Below, piece by piece: positions 8,347-17,793 of a stretch of 64,000 nucleotides of DNA (positions within the stretch are counted from its first letter, which is position 1; every line of letters starts with the position of its first letter). The stretch spans positions 112,000-175,999 of the forward strand of contig JALRCU010000012.1 of assembly GCA_023257195.1 (NCBI GenBank), read 5' to 3'. A program made the position numbers and the translations under genes. The notes under the pieces are model-generated. The model saw only the letters and a list, made by a program, of their open reading frames with translations. It was not told where the DNA came from and ran no database searches. Source of the stretch: Holophagaceae bacterium. Lineage in GTDB: Bacteria > Acidobacteriota > Holophagae > Holophagales > Holophagaceae.

Positions 8347-8940
8347 ATGCATTCTTCCCCTTTTTTCCTATGGATGATTTTGGCGTTTTTACTAGGGTCC
8401 ATTCCCTTTGGATATCTATTGGTCTACCTGAAGGGCAAGGGAGATATCCGTAATTTTGGAAGCGGCAACATTGGGGCGACGAACGTAGCGCGGGCTGGGG
8501 GATCTTTGCTCGGGATCCTCACGCTGGGATGTGATCTATCTAAAGGGGTGCTAGCGGTTCTTCTCGTTAAAACCTGGGGACACCCAGATTGGGTTTTTTG
8601 GGCGACGCTTAGTTGTGTTTTGGGACATATCTTCACTCCTTGGCTTAAATTTAAGGGAGGGAAAGGTGTCGCTACTCTCTGTGGGGCATTAGTTATTGCT
8701 TCATCAAATCTTCTCTTAGCGGCTCTTTTTGTGTTTTTTGTTTTTTTCTTTATCACACGTATCGTGAGCCTCTCAAGCATTGCAGCAGCGTTCTCTCTAC
8801 CTTTATTTACTGCATATTTATTTGACTCCTTGGGCACTGACTTTTGGTTAATTGTCCTCCTTAGCCTGCTCATTATTGTGAAACATCGAAGTAATATCGA
8901 CAGGCTACTCAAAAAGGAAGAGCCCACCTTTCATTTCTAA
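8347..8940 (+). CDS. plsY: Acyl-phosphate:glycerol-3-phosphate acyltransferase PlsY
   Basis: Integral membrane acyltransferase that makes lysophosphatidic acid from acyl-phosphate and glycerol-3-phosphate, the first membrane step of phospholipid synthesis. About five TM helices are visible in 197 aa. The three PlsY motifs are SIPFGYLL near residue 18, GSGNIGATNVARAGG near 37-51 and KFKGGKGVATLCGAL near 102-116. It sits directly before gpsA, which supplies its glycerol-3-phosphate substrate, a common pairing. Confidence 0.97.
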   Translation: MHSSPFFLWMILAFLLGSIPFGYLLVYLKGKGDIRNFGSGNIGATNVARAGGSLLGILTLGCDLSKGVLAVLLVKTWGHPDWVFWATLSCVLGHIFTPWLKFKGGKGVATLCGALVIASSNLLLAALFVFFVFFFITRIVSLSSIAAAFSLPLFTAYLFDSLGTDFWLIVLLSLLIIVKHRSNIDRLLKKEEPTFHF

Positions 8941-8958
8941 GCCTTGCGGGATAAGCGT

Positions 8959-9951
8959 ATGCATTCTCAAAAAATTGGCATTGTTGGCTCAGGAAACTGG
9001 GGGATCGGTCTTGGCATTGCTTTTGCGCTCAGTGGTCACCAAGTGATCATATGGACACGCTCGGAAGAGAAGGTAAAACTCTTGAACGATTCGCGGTCGC
9101 ACCCCCTCATTTCTCCCCAGGCCTTTCCCAAGACGTTGAGCTTCTCGGCCTCCCCCGACGAAATTATGGATTCCTCGGTAATTGTCTCTGCTCTTCCTTC
9201 ACAGGTCACACTTTCGGTCTGGGAAAAGAGTTTTGTGGGTCTGGTAGCTAATCAGACCCTTATCCACTCCACTAAAGGATTACTTTCCGACGGATCTCCC
9301 TACATCTCAGAGCGATTAAGTAAGTTAACCCAAAAGCCATGGTCGTTTTTAACGGGCCCTACGTTCGCGGACGAGGTGGCGCGTCAGTTACCGTCCGCAA
9401 TGGTTTTAGCCGTACCCCAATTGACCGAAGACTACGCAAATCTTCGAACGATATTGAGTTCTAAATTCTTGCGGATTTATCTTACTGATGATTTAATCGG
9501 AACCCAAATCTGCTCGGCACTTAAGAACATTCTTGCCATAGCCTCGGGAGTCCTCGATGGGCTTGAGTTAGGCCATAATACAAGGGCTGCACTGATGACC
9601 CGTGGTCTTGCGGAGATGACTCGTCTGGTGAGGTCTGCAGGAGGGAAGTCTGAAACGGCATACGGCTTAGCCGGCATGGGGGATTTACTTTTGACCTCCA
9701 CGGGTCCTCAGAGCCGTAACCGAAAATTGGGAAGGGAACTGGTAAGAACAGGTAACCTCCATGATGCTCAGAAGACTCTAAATGGAGAAGTTGCGGAAGG
9801 ACAGTACGCTACAGAAATTGCATTAAAGTTAGCGCTCACTCACAATCTCGAAATGCCTATTACAGAGGCTGTTCATCATCTTCTGTCCGGTCGAAAGCCT
9901 GATGACGTTATGAAAATTCTTTTGGCTAGACCTGCAGGTTTGGAGTCATAA
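8959..9951 (+). CDS. gpsA: Glycerol-3-phosphate dehydrogenase [NAD(P)+]
   Basis: Reduces dihydroxyacetone phosphate to sn-glycerol-3-phosphate for phospholipids. The dinucleotide motif GSGNWG lies near the N-terminus; the catalytic and substrate region CSALKNILAIASGVLDGLEL and NTRAALMTRGLAEM lies near residues 185-220; GLAGMGDLLLT follows. The frame opens at a TTG at 8944, but the ATG at 8959 starts exactly at the family N-terminus (MHSQKIGIVG), so I chose it; 330 aa is normal. Three bases after plsY for the TTG, 18 for the ATG. Confidence 0.96.
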   Translation: MHSQKIGIVGSGNWGIGLGIAFALSGHQVIIWTRSEEKVKLLNDSRSHPLISPQAFPKTLSFSASPDEIMDSSVIVSALPSQVTLSVWEKSFVGLVANQTLIHSTKGLLSDGSPYISERLSKLTQKPWSFLTGPTFADEVARQLPSAMVLAVPQLTEDYANLRTILSSKFLRIYLTDDLIGTQICSALKNILAIASGVLDGLELGHNTRAALMTRGLAEMTRLVRSAGGKSETAYGLAGMGDLLLTSTGPQSRNRKLGRELVRTGNLHDAQKTLNGEVAEGQYATEIALKLALTHNLEMPITEAVHHLLSGRKPDDVMKILLARPAGLES

Positions 9952-9954
9952 AAA

Positions 9955-11031
9955 ATGAACCGAAGTGCATGGGTGATCAAAGAACACGGAGCGGTCGGTT
10001 CGCCCCGGCTCGAAGAGTTAGCTCTCGAAGCTCTTCAGGAAGGTTTTGTTCGTATAACCTTGAAGTGCATGGCCTTGAATCATCTAGATTTATGGACAAC
10101 GCGTGGGTTACCAGGGATACGGCTCCCTCTTCCAGTAATTCCCGGATCTGATGGATCCGGAGTAATTGTAGAAATAGGCTCCCATCACCCATTGCCTTTT
10201 GGATTAGGCCTCGGCTCTGGTGTCATGATTGCTCCGGGTTTAAGCTGTGGTTTTTGTTTTGAGTGTCAATCCGGTAATGACATGCTGTGTAAGTCTTACA
10301 AAGTAATGGGACATCACACAAATGGAACAGCCTCCACCACCATAGATGTCCCAATTCAGAATGTGCTACCAATCCCTTCGGGGTGGACTTTTGAAGAAGC
10401 CGCAGCGTTTCCTCTTGTTTACCTGACTGCCTGGGAAATGCTTATGGAAAAGGCTCACTTGGGTTTCGGTGAAACAGTTCTTATTTGGGGTGGGAGCAGT
10501 GGCGTTAGCACGGCTGCCATTCAACTAGTCAAAATGGTGGGTGCGAAGTCGATTGTCGTGGTTGGTGACGATCAAAAAGCAGTGAAATGCTGGGATCTCG
10601 GCGCCACACATGTCCTCAATCGTAATCGCGAAAATATCTTAGAGAGAGTTAAAGAAATTACTGCTAATAAAGGAGTGGATATTGTCTTTGAGCATACTGG
10701 GCCAGCCACTTGGACAACAAGCATGATGGCATGTCGAAGAGGTGGTCGTATTGTCACGTGTGGGAGTACAACAGGACCCGATGTATCGTTAAATTTGAGG
10801 TCTTTATTTGCTCGTCAAATTTCCATTTTAGGTTCTTACATGGGAAAGCGTTCCAATTTCGCTAAGTTATTGGCATGTGTAGAATCGGGTAGTATCAATG
10901 CCCCGTTCAGGCCCACTATTGATAAAGTTTTCGATTTTAAGGATTATCCGGCAGCACAACAATATCTTGAAGCGGGTCAACACTTCGGCAAGGTTATTTG
11001 TAGGGTATCCAATTCCTCTGTGATTAACTAA
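9955..11031 (+). CDS. Zinc-type alcohol dehydrogenase / quinone oxidoreductase-like (MDR family)
   Basis: Medium-chain dehydrogenase/reductase of 358 aa. The N-terminal GroES-like domain has NHLDLWTTRGLPG and the structural-zinc loop CGFCFECQSGNDMLC near residues 98-112; the Rossmann segment GGSSGVSTAAIQLVKMVGAK near 180-200 binds NAD(P)H. The usual catalytic-zinc cysteine near residue 40 is replaced by Asn (ALNHLD), as in many NADPH-quinone-oxidoreductase-like members, so the substrate cannot be inferred. It begins 3 bases after the gpsA stop and is probably cotranscribed. Confidence 0.88.
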   Translation: MNRSAWVIKEHGAVGSPRLEELALEALQEGFVRITLKCMALNHLDLWTTRGLPGIRLPLPVIPGSDGSGVIVEIGSHHPLPFGLGLGSGVMIAPGLSCGFCFECQSGNDMLCKSYKVMGHHTNGTASTTIDVPIQNVLPIPSGWTFEEAAAFPLVYLTAWEMLMEKAHLGFGETVLIWGGSSGVSTAAIQLVKMVGAKSIVVVGDDQKAVKCWDLGATHVLNRNRENILERVKEITANKGVDIVFEHTGPATWTTSMMACRRGGRIVTCGSTTGPDVSLNLRSLFARQISILGSYMGKRSNFAKLLACVESGSINAPFRPTIDKVFDFKDYPAAQQYLEAGQHFGKVICRVSNSSVIN

Positions 11032-11057
11032 TAACAATCGATGACAACAAGGTGACT

Positions 11058-12104
11058 ATGAAAATTTTGATCTTAGGAGTCAATGGTTTTATCGGATCTC
11101 ATATAACTCATCGCATTCTAAATACGACCGATTGGGAAGTATATGGAATGGATCTCGGGACCAGTAAAGTGACCGAGTACTTAGGTCATCCTCGTTTCCA
11201 TTTTTCTCAAGGGGATATCACGATTTCTAGAGAGTGGATCGAACTTCATGTGAAGAAATGCGATGTCATCCTCCCCCTAGTGGCTATTGCAACGCCCGCG
11301 ACTTATGTAAAAAATCCTCTTCGCGTCTTTGAGTTAGACTTCGAGGAAAACCTGAAAGTCATTCGGCACTGTGTCAAATACAAAAAAAGAATTGTTTTTC
11401 CATCGACGAGCGAAGTTTATGGCATGTGTCCTGACGATGAGTTTGATGAGGATAAGAGCCCCTTGGTCACTGGGCCTATCGCAATGGATCGTTGGATTTA
11501 CAGCACGTCTAAGCAACTTTTAGATCGAATCATATGGGCTTACGGGTGGCAGCAGAATCTTAGATTTACTCTTTTTAGACCCTTTAATTTTATGGGGCCA
11601 AAACTCGATAGTCTCCATGCTGCGAAAGAAGGAAGTTCTAGGCTCGTCACTCAGTTCATTTGGAACCTAATTAACGGTGAACCTCTTAAATTAGTGGATG
11701 GAGGATCTCAACGTCGATGCTTCATTGATGTGGATGATGCCATGAATGGCTTAATGATGATTCTTGAAAATAAGGATCATAAAGCGGACGGACAAATATT
11801 CAATATCGGTAATCCTCAAAATGACTATAGCGTTAAAGAGATTGCGGAAAAACTGAGAAGTATTTGGGCAGATCATCCGAAGCGAAAAGAACTTAATGTA
11901 CCACTTAGCCAAATTGAAATTTCAAGCAGCGGCGATTTTTACGGGAAAGGTTATCAGGACGTGCTCACTCGAACACCTAGTATTAATAAAATTCAACAAA
12001 CCTTTGGGTTCAAGCCCACCATTGGAATTGACGAAAGCCTGAAAAAGAGCCTCGAACATTTCCTCTTGGAGTATGCCACGATGGGACGTGACGTTGATAA
12101 CTAA
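11058..12104 (+). CDS. ArnA dehydrogenase-like UDP-glucuronate decarboxylase
   Basis: Short-chain NDP-sugar enzyme resembling the C-terminal dehydrogenase half of ArnA, here as a free protein of about 348 aa. It would oxidise and decarboxylate UDP-glucuronate to UDP-4-keto-pentose; stand-alone homologues such as the Ralstonia enzyme make UDP-4-keto-pentose and UDP-xylose. Visible are the NAD motif GVNGFIGSH, the S-E pair in STSEVYG, the catalytic Y-x3-K in YSTSK, and the conserved Arg in RRCFIDVDD matching ArnA R619. A GTG at 11052 also opens the frame, but ATG 11058 has AAGGTG 5 nt before it. Overlaps the next, ArnT-like, gene by 32 bp, which supports a lipid-sugar role. Confidence 0.9.
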   Translation: MKILILGVNGFIGSHITHRILNTTDWEVYGMDLGTSKVTEYLGHPRFHFSQGDITISREWIELHVKKCDVILPLVAIATPATYVKNPLRVFELDFEENLKVIRHCVKYKKRIVFPSTSEVYGMCPDDEFDEDKSPLVTGPIAMDRWIYSTSKQLLDRIIWAYGWQQNLRFTLFRPFNFMGPKLDSLHAAKEGSSRLVTQFIWNLINGEPLKLVDGGSQRRCFIDVDDAMNGLMMILENKDHKADGQIFNIGNPQNDYSVKEIAEKLRSIWADHPKRKELNVPLSQIEISSSGDFYGKGYQDVLTRTPSINKIQQTFGFKPTIGIDESLKKSLEHFLLEYATMGRDVDN

Positions 12105-13809
12105 GAAACTAAAGTCAAGTTCATCCCGCTTCCTAGACATTCTTCTATGGGTATGCACTTCGATCTTAGCTCTGAGTCTAAGACCTCTATGGGAACCCGA
12201 CGAAGCTAGATATGCCGAAATAGCAAGGGAAATGGTGGCGACGGGCGATTGGCTTACGCCTCACCTCAATGGCGTCCTTTATTTTGAAAAGCCACCTCTT
12301 CAATACTGGATTTCAGCGCTATCGATTCAATGTTTTGGTGCTAATGATTGGGCTCCTAGAGCCCCTCTCGTTATTGCGGTTGGTCTTTGTATTTGGGCAA
12401 GTCGCAAAATTACCCGATTGATCAATCCTTCTTCGATCGGTTGGCCATCCCTTGCGCTCTTAAGTTCTCTGATGGGTTTCACGATGAGCCAGATCCTTAC
12501 TTTAGACGCTCTTTTCACCTCGTTCCTAATGATGTCACTTGCATTCTTCCTTCAATCCGAAGTTGCAGGCGAAGCGAGACCCCGACTCTCCATAATGGCC
12601 GTTTGGACTTTCTTGGGTTTAGCTTTCTTAACGAAAGGCCCAGTGGCCCTGGTCTTGTTCGTAGGATCACTCTTTATCTATGGCTTGATTTACCAAGGAG
12701 GCTTCAGTTCTTTTCAATTACTTAGAAGAGTAGTTCGATGGGAAGGAATCTTACTTTTCACCGCCATAGTTCTCCCTTGGTTTTGGAGGGTTAATCAAGT
12801 CCACCCGGGTCATTCCTATTTCTTTTTTATTTATGAGAACTTTATTCGATACACCACCAATGAGCACGCACGGCAAGGTAGTGATATTTGGATCATCGAT
12901 AAATCCTATTTTATTCTTTTTCTTTTAGCTGGCCTAATTCCTTGGACACGTTTTACTCTTGTGGGTTTATGGGAAATGAAGCCTATTCTAATGTCAAGAA
13001 AACCCTTAGCGGCTAATAGCCCTGATCACTTGAGGCGTCTTCTTTTTATATTTTCGATCTGGGTTCTCGCTTTCTTCTCCCTCAGCGGCTCCAAGCTTCC
13101 ACCCTACATTTATCCAGTGCTATTGCCCCTTTTGCTGCTAGTCACTACTCATGAATCTTCCGAGTCTGCCCCGCTTAAACAAACTTTTATAGGCTTTGAA
13201 CTTATACTCCTTGGTGCTTTACTGTTGGGCTACCTCTGCTTAAAACTTTCTGACGCCCCATCTTTTTATTTAGCTTTTGCGCTTCTTTCAATCTTTATAG
13301 TGGCGGGCGTATTTCTTCGAATTACCTATAGACCGTCAACAAAGATATTAGCTACTGTATTGTTTTTACCTATGGTTGGGCTCTTACTCACTTTCCACAT
13401 ACTTTCGGATTATATTGCACCTCAATCGGTAAAAAAATGGGTTATTCAATCTCCAGCCAATACAGAATGGGTATCCTTCGGAACCTATTTTCAAGGGATT
13501 ACTTATTATTCAAAAAAGCCTTGCCGAGTTGTCGCAGGAACTGGTGAACTTCGTTTCGGCAAGGAGCGACTGTCTTCGGAGGAGGCAGCTCTTCGTTTTT
13601 ATGAAAAACCAACTCAGATAGAACAGGCGTTAGCGGATACGCAGCGGCTATTTCCAGAAGCCCCTATAAGAATGATTGCAAAAGTTAAAATATGGAAGCT
13701 TATCCCTCAAGGGATACAAGATCAATGGATTATTTTGGATCAAAATCAAGATTTAAACTTATTACTTGCCCCTCGTAACGCATCACAACCTCCTCCTAAC
13801 ACTCGGTAA
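12073..13809 (+). CDS. ArnT-like polyprenyl-phosphate-sugar glycosyltransferase (PMT/GT83)
   Basis: Multi-pass membrane transferase (578 aa, about 11-13 hydrophobic helices) of the dolichyl-phosphate-mannose-protein mannosyltransferase superfamily. The ArnT signature is clear: PLWEPDEARYAEIAREMV with catalytic acidic residues near 40-44, then NGVLYFEKPPLQYW. ArnT moves L-Ara4N from undecaprenyl phosphate onto lipid A; here the donor sugar is not known. Coupling with the ArnA-dehydrogenase-like gene suggests a pentose donor. The start at 12073 lies inside the preceding gene; the GTG at 12088 is an alternative. The C-terminal 120 residues form a soluble periplasmic-type domain. Confidence 0.88.
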   Translation: MPRWDVTLITKKLKSSSSRFLDILLWVCTSILALSLRPLWEPDEARYAEIAREMVATGDWLTPHLNGVLYFEKPPLQYWISALSIQCFGANDWAPRAPLVIAVGLCIWASRKITRLINPSSIGWPSLALLSSLMGFTMSQILTLDALFTSFLMMSLAFFLQSEVAGEARPRLSIMAVWTFLGLAFLTKGPVALVLFVGSLFIYGLIYQGGFSSFQLLRRVVRWEGILLFTAIVLPWFWRVNQVHPGHSYFFFIYENFIRYTTNEHARQGSDIWIIDKSYFILFLLAGLIPWTRFTLVGLWEMKPILMSRKPLAANSPDHLRRLLFIFSIWVLAFFSLSGSKLPPYIYPVLLPLLLLVTTHESSESAPLKQTFIGFELILLGALLLGYLCLKLSDAPSFYLAFALLSIFIVAGVFLRITYRPSTKILATVLFLPMVGLLLTFHILSDYIAPQSVKKWVIQSPANTEWVSFGTYFQGITYYSKKPCRVVAGTGELRFGKERLSSEEAALRFYEKPTQIEQALADTQRLFPEAPIRMIAKVKIWKLIPQGIQDQWIILDQNQDLNLLLAPRNASQPPPNTR

Positions 13810-13814
13810 ATCCT

Positions 13815-14561
13815 ATGGAGACTCAAATTAAAAATCATTCGTTCGATTCCAACCGATTTAAGTACCTGAATACTCTTATTCATGTCTATGTGGTTATTTT
13901 AATGGTTTCAAATTTAGTGGGCCAAAAGATTACCAATTTTGGCTCCTTCAACATCATGGACTCCACTTTTGAGATTCAATTTAGTGGAGCCCAACTTCTT
14001 TTTCCCATCACCTATATCTTCGGTGACATATTTACCGAAGTCTATGGCTACGGTGCATCTCGAAGAGCAATCTGGATTGCTTTCTTCGCCTCGGCGCTGA
14101 TGGCAGCAATGTGCGCCTTTATGGTTTGGTTACCCTATGATCCTGCCTGGAAGAATCAAATGGCTTTCGAGGCAGTGCTAGGTCAAGTCCCTCGCATGGT
14201 GATCTTCAGTCTGGTTGCTTTTTGGGCCGGTGAGTTTGTTAATTCTTATGTCCTCGCCAAAATGAAGATTATGACCAAGGGTCAGAAATTATGGACCCGT
14301 ACGATTGGTAGCACCATCGCTGGACAACTCGTTGACTCGCTGATCATTAATTTTGGATTTCATACGGGACAGATCCCTGTGGGCATTATTCTAAATTTAG
14401 TCGTGTCGGGGTATTTTGCTAAAGTGATTTATGAAGTTCTGATGACACCCATTACTTATGCCACCGTTAAATATCTTAAACAGGTTGAAGCTGTGGATGT
14501 CTTTGACTATGAAACTGATTTTAATCCTTTCCCTCTAGGAAAAAATAATGAACGATCCTAA
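13815..14561 (+). CDS. Queuosine precursor transporter (YhhQ/QPTR, DUF165)
   Basis: Six-helix membrane protein of 248 aa with the YhhQ family layout: NLVGQKI near residue 34, ITYIFGDIFTEVYGYGASRR near 64-83, and a late SGYFAKVIYEVLMTPITY. The family imports preQ0/preQ1 for queuosine tRNA modification. No queuosine biosynthesis gene or preQ1 riboswitch was seen nearby; it starts 5 bp after the ArnT-like gene and overlaps the next by 14 bp, so its position in this group seems to be operon packing rather than functional linkage. Confidence 0.92.
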   Translation: METQIKNHSFDSNRFKYLNTLIHVYVVILMVSNLVGQKITNFGSFNIMDSTFEIQFSGAQLLFPITYIFGDIFTEVYGYGASRRAIWIAFFASALMAAMCAFMVWLPYDPAWKNQMAFEAVLGQVPRMVIFSLVAFWAGEFVNSYVLAKMKIMTKGQKLWTRTIGSTIAGQLVDSLIINFGFHTGQIPVGIILNLVVSGYFAKVIYEVLMTPITYATVKYLKQVEAVDVFDYETDFNPFPLGKNNERS

Positions 14562-16260
14562 AACTATCCCGGGCGAAAAGTTTGGGCACTGGTTGCGGAC
14601 CTATCGTTGGCCTATCTTTCTCTCATTGCTATACCTTAGCCTTATTCCCCTCCGGGGTTTCTGGTCACCCGACGAGCCTGATTTTGCACAAGCTGTTCGC
14701 GAGATGATTGACCGGAACGAATGGGTATTTCCTTATTTCAATGGCCTTATTTATACCGAAAAACCCATTCTCTTTTATTGGCTAATGAAAATATCTAATG
14801 GATTAGGAATAGCCCTAGGCGGAACGCCAGAATCCATAAATAATCTCATCCCTTGGGCGTTGCGTCTGCCATCGGTTCTAAGTAGCATCTTTTTCTTCTT
14901 CTTTCTTAAGAGCTGGGCACAGCGTTTTCTCAGCGAATCACTCTCTCATCATTCAGTTATGATTTTAGGCGTGTTTCCACTATGGTTCTGGCAAGGTCAG
15001 TTTATTCAGATCGATATGCTTTTTGCTGTGTTGCTTGCTTCTTGTTGGATGTATTGGATCGGTGGTTATCTTCTTGAAAATGGTTTAGCCCCTTATCGTG
15101 AGGATAACGAGGCTCCTCGCCTATATCGACGCGCCACGGTCTGCTTGGGGCTTGCGACATTAACGAAAGGGCCATTAGCCCTCGTGCTGACAATCGCCAT
15201 ACTTTTGGCCTTCTTGTGGACACAGCGAAAGAGATATCAACTGAAAGAATTTCACTTTTTTAGCCTACTGGCCTTGTTCGTACTAATTGTTCTACCTTGG
15301 TACGCGATAGCTATCTACCGGGCTGGGTGGTCTTACGGCTACTATCTAATCATTTATCAAAATATAGAACGGGCTCTTCGGGCTTGGGATCATATTCAAC
15401 CGTGGTGGAAGTATTTTGAGTATGCTTTGGGGGATATTTTTCCTTGGTCTCTCCTATTGGTACCTAGTCTGATGAGTATTTATAAAAACAGAGAAAATCG
15501 AAGTCCACTCATGATCTTCATTTCACTGTGTATTATCATTCCCTTTGTTTTACTTTCGTTTTCGGAGAGCAAGCAAGGGAAATACCTCCTGATGAGTTTC
15601 CCCTTCGCTAGCTTGGTTATTGCAGGCTTTTTAAATGAAATCCTCATCCAAAGGAGTAGACTGATCGCCGGCTTAACGCACCTCACGCTACTGATTGTCC
15701 CCCTAGCGCTTTGGGCGGTCTTCCTCATATTGCTGCTTCGTATTGAACAATTAATTTCGATTCCCGATTTGCCTCCTATTTTTTTTGAACCGGCTGTACA
15801 AAGTTGTCTTCGGGTTCTCCTGTGCATTACCTCTCTCGGTTTAATCGCCGTAATTTATCGAATTTTTTCAAGAGATCTCATGGCAGCTAGCAAAGAGTTA
15901 TGCGTGACGCTTGTCCTTCTTTTTACTTCGGCAGGACACTTGGGCTTTCCTATTTTGGAGCCCATGAAGAACTTTAAGGATTGGGGGTCAGAAACTAGGC
16001 CCATCACTAAGGATAGGGCCGTCTTTTTTTGGCGAACCGTTAGGGGCGGAGCCCTTCTTTACACTCAGCAATCCATGCCCGAGATTCATGAAACGGATCG
16101 GGCTCTCCAGATATCATCCGGCAATTTTCTTGTTGCCATGGCGAGTGACTGGGCAAGCGTCACGAGTCAACCCTCAGGTTCAGGGCTCTTATCCGCTTTT
16201 ACAGCCGTAACGGAAGTACCATCAGGATCGGATCGGATCTTATTGCTGCAACGAAAATAG
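14548..16260 (+). CDS. Second ArnT-like membrane glycosyltransferase
   Basis: Membrane protein of 570 aa related to the ArnT-like gene at 12073. The matching signature is FWSPDEPDFAQAVREMI near residue 36-52, then NGLIYTEKPILFYW, with many TM helices and a C-terminal extracytoplasmic tail. It keeps the D-E pair of the catalytic loop. Two such transferases in one operon suggest two acceptors or two sugars, or one acting on lipid A and one on another lipid or protein. Substrate not determinable from sequence. Overlaps the YhhQ gene by 14 bp. Confidence 0.85.
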   Translation: MNDPKTIPGEKFGHWLRTYRWPIFLSLLYLSLIPLRGFWSPDEPDFAQAVREMIDRNEWVFPYFNGLIYTEKPILFYWLMKISNGLGIALGGTPESINNLIPWALRLPSVLSSIFFFFFLKSWAQRFLSESLSHHSVMILGVFPLWFWQGQFIQIDMLFAVLLASCWMYWIGGYLLENGLAPYREDNEAPRLYRRATVCLGLATLTKGPLALVLTIAILLAFLWTQRKRYQLKEFHFFSLLALFVLIVLPWYAIAIYRAGWSYGYYLIIYQNIERALRAWDHIQPWWKYFEYALGDIFPWSLLLVPSLMSIYKNRENRSPLMIFISLCIIIPFVLLSFSESKQGKYLLMSFPFASLVIAGFLNEILIQRSRLIAGLTHLTLLIVPLALWAVFLILLLRIEQLISIPDLPPIFFEPAVQSCLRVLLCITSLGLIAVIYRIFSRDLMAASKELCVTLVLLFTSAGHLGFPILEPMKNFKDWGSETRPITKDRAVFFWRTVRGGALLYTQQSMPEIHETDRALQISSGNFLVAMASDWASVTSQPSGSGLLSAFTAVTEVPSGSDRILLLQRK

Positions 16261-16305
16261 AAATTATTACGGGATAAGGTTAGTCTCATTTGTAGGAGTA
16301 GATTT

Positions 16306-16671
16306 ATGAACTCACTGAGAGCGCTACCTTGGATCATCAGTTCGGTGACGCTAAATGCTCTGGCTCAAGTATTTCTTAAGCGGGGCTTAGGTCGTGTCTC
16401 TATTGATGGCCTATCTTCGTTCCTACCTCTTCTTGGCATCCCTTGGGTTTGGGCAGGCTTAATAGCCTATGGAGTGAGCCTTCTGGTATGGCTTAAGGCA
16501 CTATCGCTCGTTCCTGTAAGTTTCGCTTATCCATTTTTAGCACTAGGTTTTATTTTGAATGGTCTCTTTGCTTATTTTTTCTTATCTGAATCGATCCCAA
16601 TGATTCGTTGGGTAGCTCTCATTCTTATAAGTGTTGGGATTCTATTGCAAGGAATGTCTTACCAATCTTAA
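16306..16671 (+). CDS. Small EamA/EmrE-like transporter (ArnE/ArnF-like)
   Basis: Four-helix membrane protein of 121 aa in the drug/metabolite transporter superfamily, with LNALAQVFLKRGLG near residue 17-30 and a C-terminal helix ending in a short polar tail. The size and context fit ArnE/ArnF half-flippases that move undecaprenyl-phosphate-L-Ara4N across the inner membrane; ArnE and ArnF normally work as a pair, but only one is present. AGGAG lies 7 nt before the ATG. An SMR-type efflux protein is the alternative. Confidence 0.8.
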   Translation: MNSLRALPWIISSVTLNALAQVFLKRGLGRVSIDGLSSFLPLLGIPWVWAGLIAYGVSLLVWLKALSLVPVSFAYPFLALGFILNGLFAYFFLSESIPMIRWVALILISVGILLQGMSYQS

Positions 16672-16740
16672 GTATTCACATCTCGAACTTCGATCTCTTT
16701 AAGATAAACTAATATATTCATTGTTCTAGGAGTTCGTCGT

Positions 16741-17724
16741 ATGAAATCGCCGGTTCGAGTTGCCATCACGGGTGCAGCAGGGCAGATTGGTTACAGCCTA
16801 TTGTTTCGTATCGCTTCAGGATCAATGCTAGGCCCCGACCAACCTGTGATTCTCCAATTACTCGAGATCACCCCCGCCTTAAAAGCCCTTCAGGGGGTAG
16901 TGATGGAACTTCAGGATGGGGCATTCCCATTGATTGCAGGCATCGAGGTGAGTGATAATCCCCTCGAAGCCTTTAAAGACGTTCATTACGCACTTTTGGT
17001 GGGCGCAATGCCTCGCAAAGCTGGCATGGAGCGAGGAGATCTTTTGAGTGCCAATGGAGGTATTTTTAAACCTCAGGGATTTGCGCTCAGCGAAGTGGCC
17101 GATCGAAATGTTAAAGTTCTTGTCGTCGGTAATCCTGCCAATACCAACGCCCTTATCGCATTGAAAAATGCCCCTAAACTCCACCCTAGTCAATTTCATG
17201 CCATGATGCGCTTAGATCACAACCGTGCTGTAGCCCAATTAGCCAATTACTTAAAAGTCAGGGTGTCAGATATAACGCAGATGACAGTTTGGGGTAATCA
17301 CAGTTCTACTCAGTTTCCAGACCTGTTCAATTGCCTAGTAAATGGTAAACCTGCAGTTGAGCAAATTCATGACCCCTCATGGTATGAGCAGAATTTTTTA
17401 CCGACTGTCGCCAAGAGAGGCGCCGCCATTATTGAAGCAAGAGGCCTATCAAGTGCCGCCTCAGCAGCCAATGCAGCCATCGACCATATGCGAGATTGGG
17501 TCTTAGGAACCTCCCATGGAAGTGTCTCTATGGCTCTTTGCTCCGATGGAAGTTATGGCATCCCCTCTGACTTAATATTTGGATTTCCTTGCGTTTCCAA
17601 AAATTCAACAGCCACAGTATTCCCAGGTTTCGAATTCAATGAATTCGCGGCCAGTCGAATTAAGATGACCACAGATGAACTGATCGAAGAGCGAGATGCG
17701 ATTCTTGCCCTTGGGCTTCTTTAG
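16741..17724 (+). CDS. mdh: Malate dehydrogenase
   Basis: NAD-dependent malate/oxaloacetate interconversion in the TCA cycle. 327 aa of the cytosolic-type MDH group: [17 protein letters not shown] dinucleotide motif near residue 10, substrate arginines in [13 protein letters not shown] and RLDHNRA, and the catalytic His in [12 protein letters not shown] near residue 187. TAGGAG lies 8 nt upstream of the ATG. It may be in its own unit: a 69-bp gap precedes it and a strong intrinsic terminator follows. Confidence 0.97.
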   Translation: MKSPVRVAITGAAGQIGYSLLFRIASGSMLGPDQPVILQLLEITPALKALQGVVMELQDGAFPLIAGIEVSDNPLEAFKDVHYALLVGAMPRKAGMERGDLLSANGGIFKPQGFALSEVADRNVKVLVVGNPANTNALIALKNAPKLHPSQFHAMMRLDHNRAVAQLANYLKVRVSDITQMTVWGNHSSTQFPDLFNCLVNGKPAVEQIHDPSWYEQNFLPTVAKRGAAIIEARGLSSAASAANAAIDHMRDWVLGTSHGSVSMALCSDGSYGIPSDLIFGFPCVSKNSTATVFPGFEFNEFAASRIKMTTDELIEERDAILALGLL

Positions 17725-17738
17725 GAGAGGCCCCCAAT

Positions 17739-17774
17739 CAACAAAAAAAGCTCCGAAAGGAGCTTTTTTTGTTG
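17739..17774. terminator. Strong bidirectional intrinsic terminator (mdh / nrdJ)
   Basis: Perfect 16-bp inverted repeat: the left arm at 17739-17754 ends AAAAAAAGCTCC, a GAAA tetraloop lies at 17755-17758, and the right arm at 17759-17774 begins GGAGCTTTTTTT. The flanking A7 and T7 tracts make it a terminator in both directions, serving the convergent mdh and nrdJ genes. Confidence 0.93.
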
Positions 17775-17793
17775 TGACGCACCATAAAGTTAC

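Noticed and set aside
8424..8927. Minus-strand open frame of 167 aa over plsY
   Set aside because: PlsY motifs are clear on the plus strand; the antisense frame is Ser/Arg-rich shadow.
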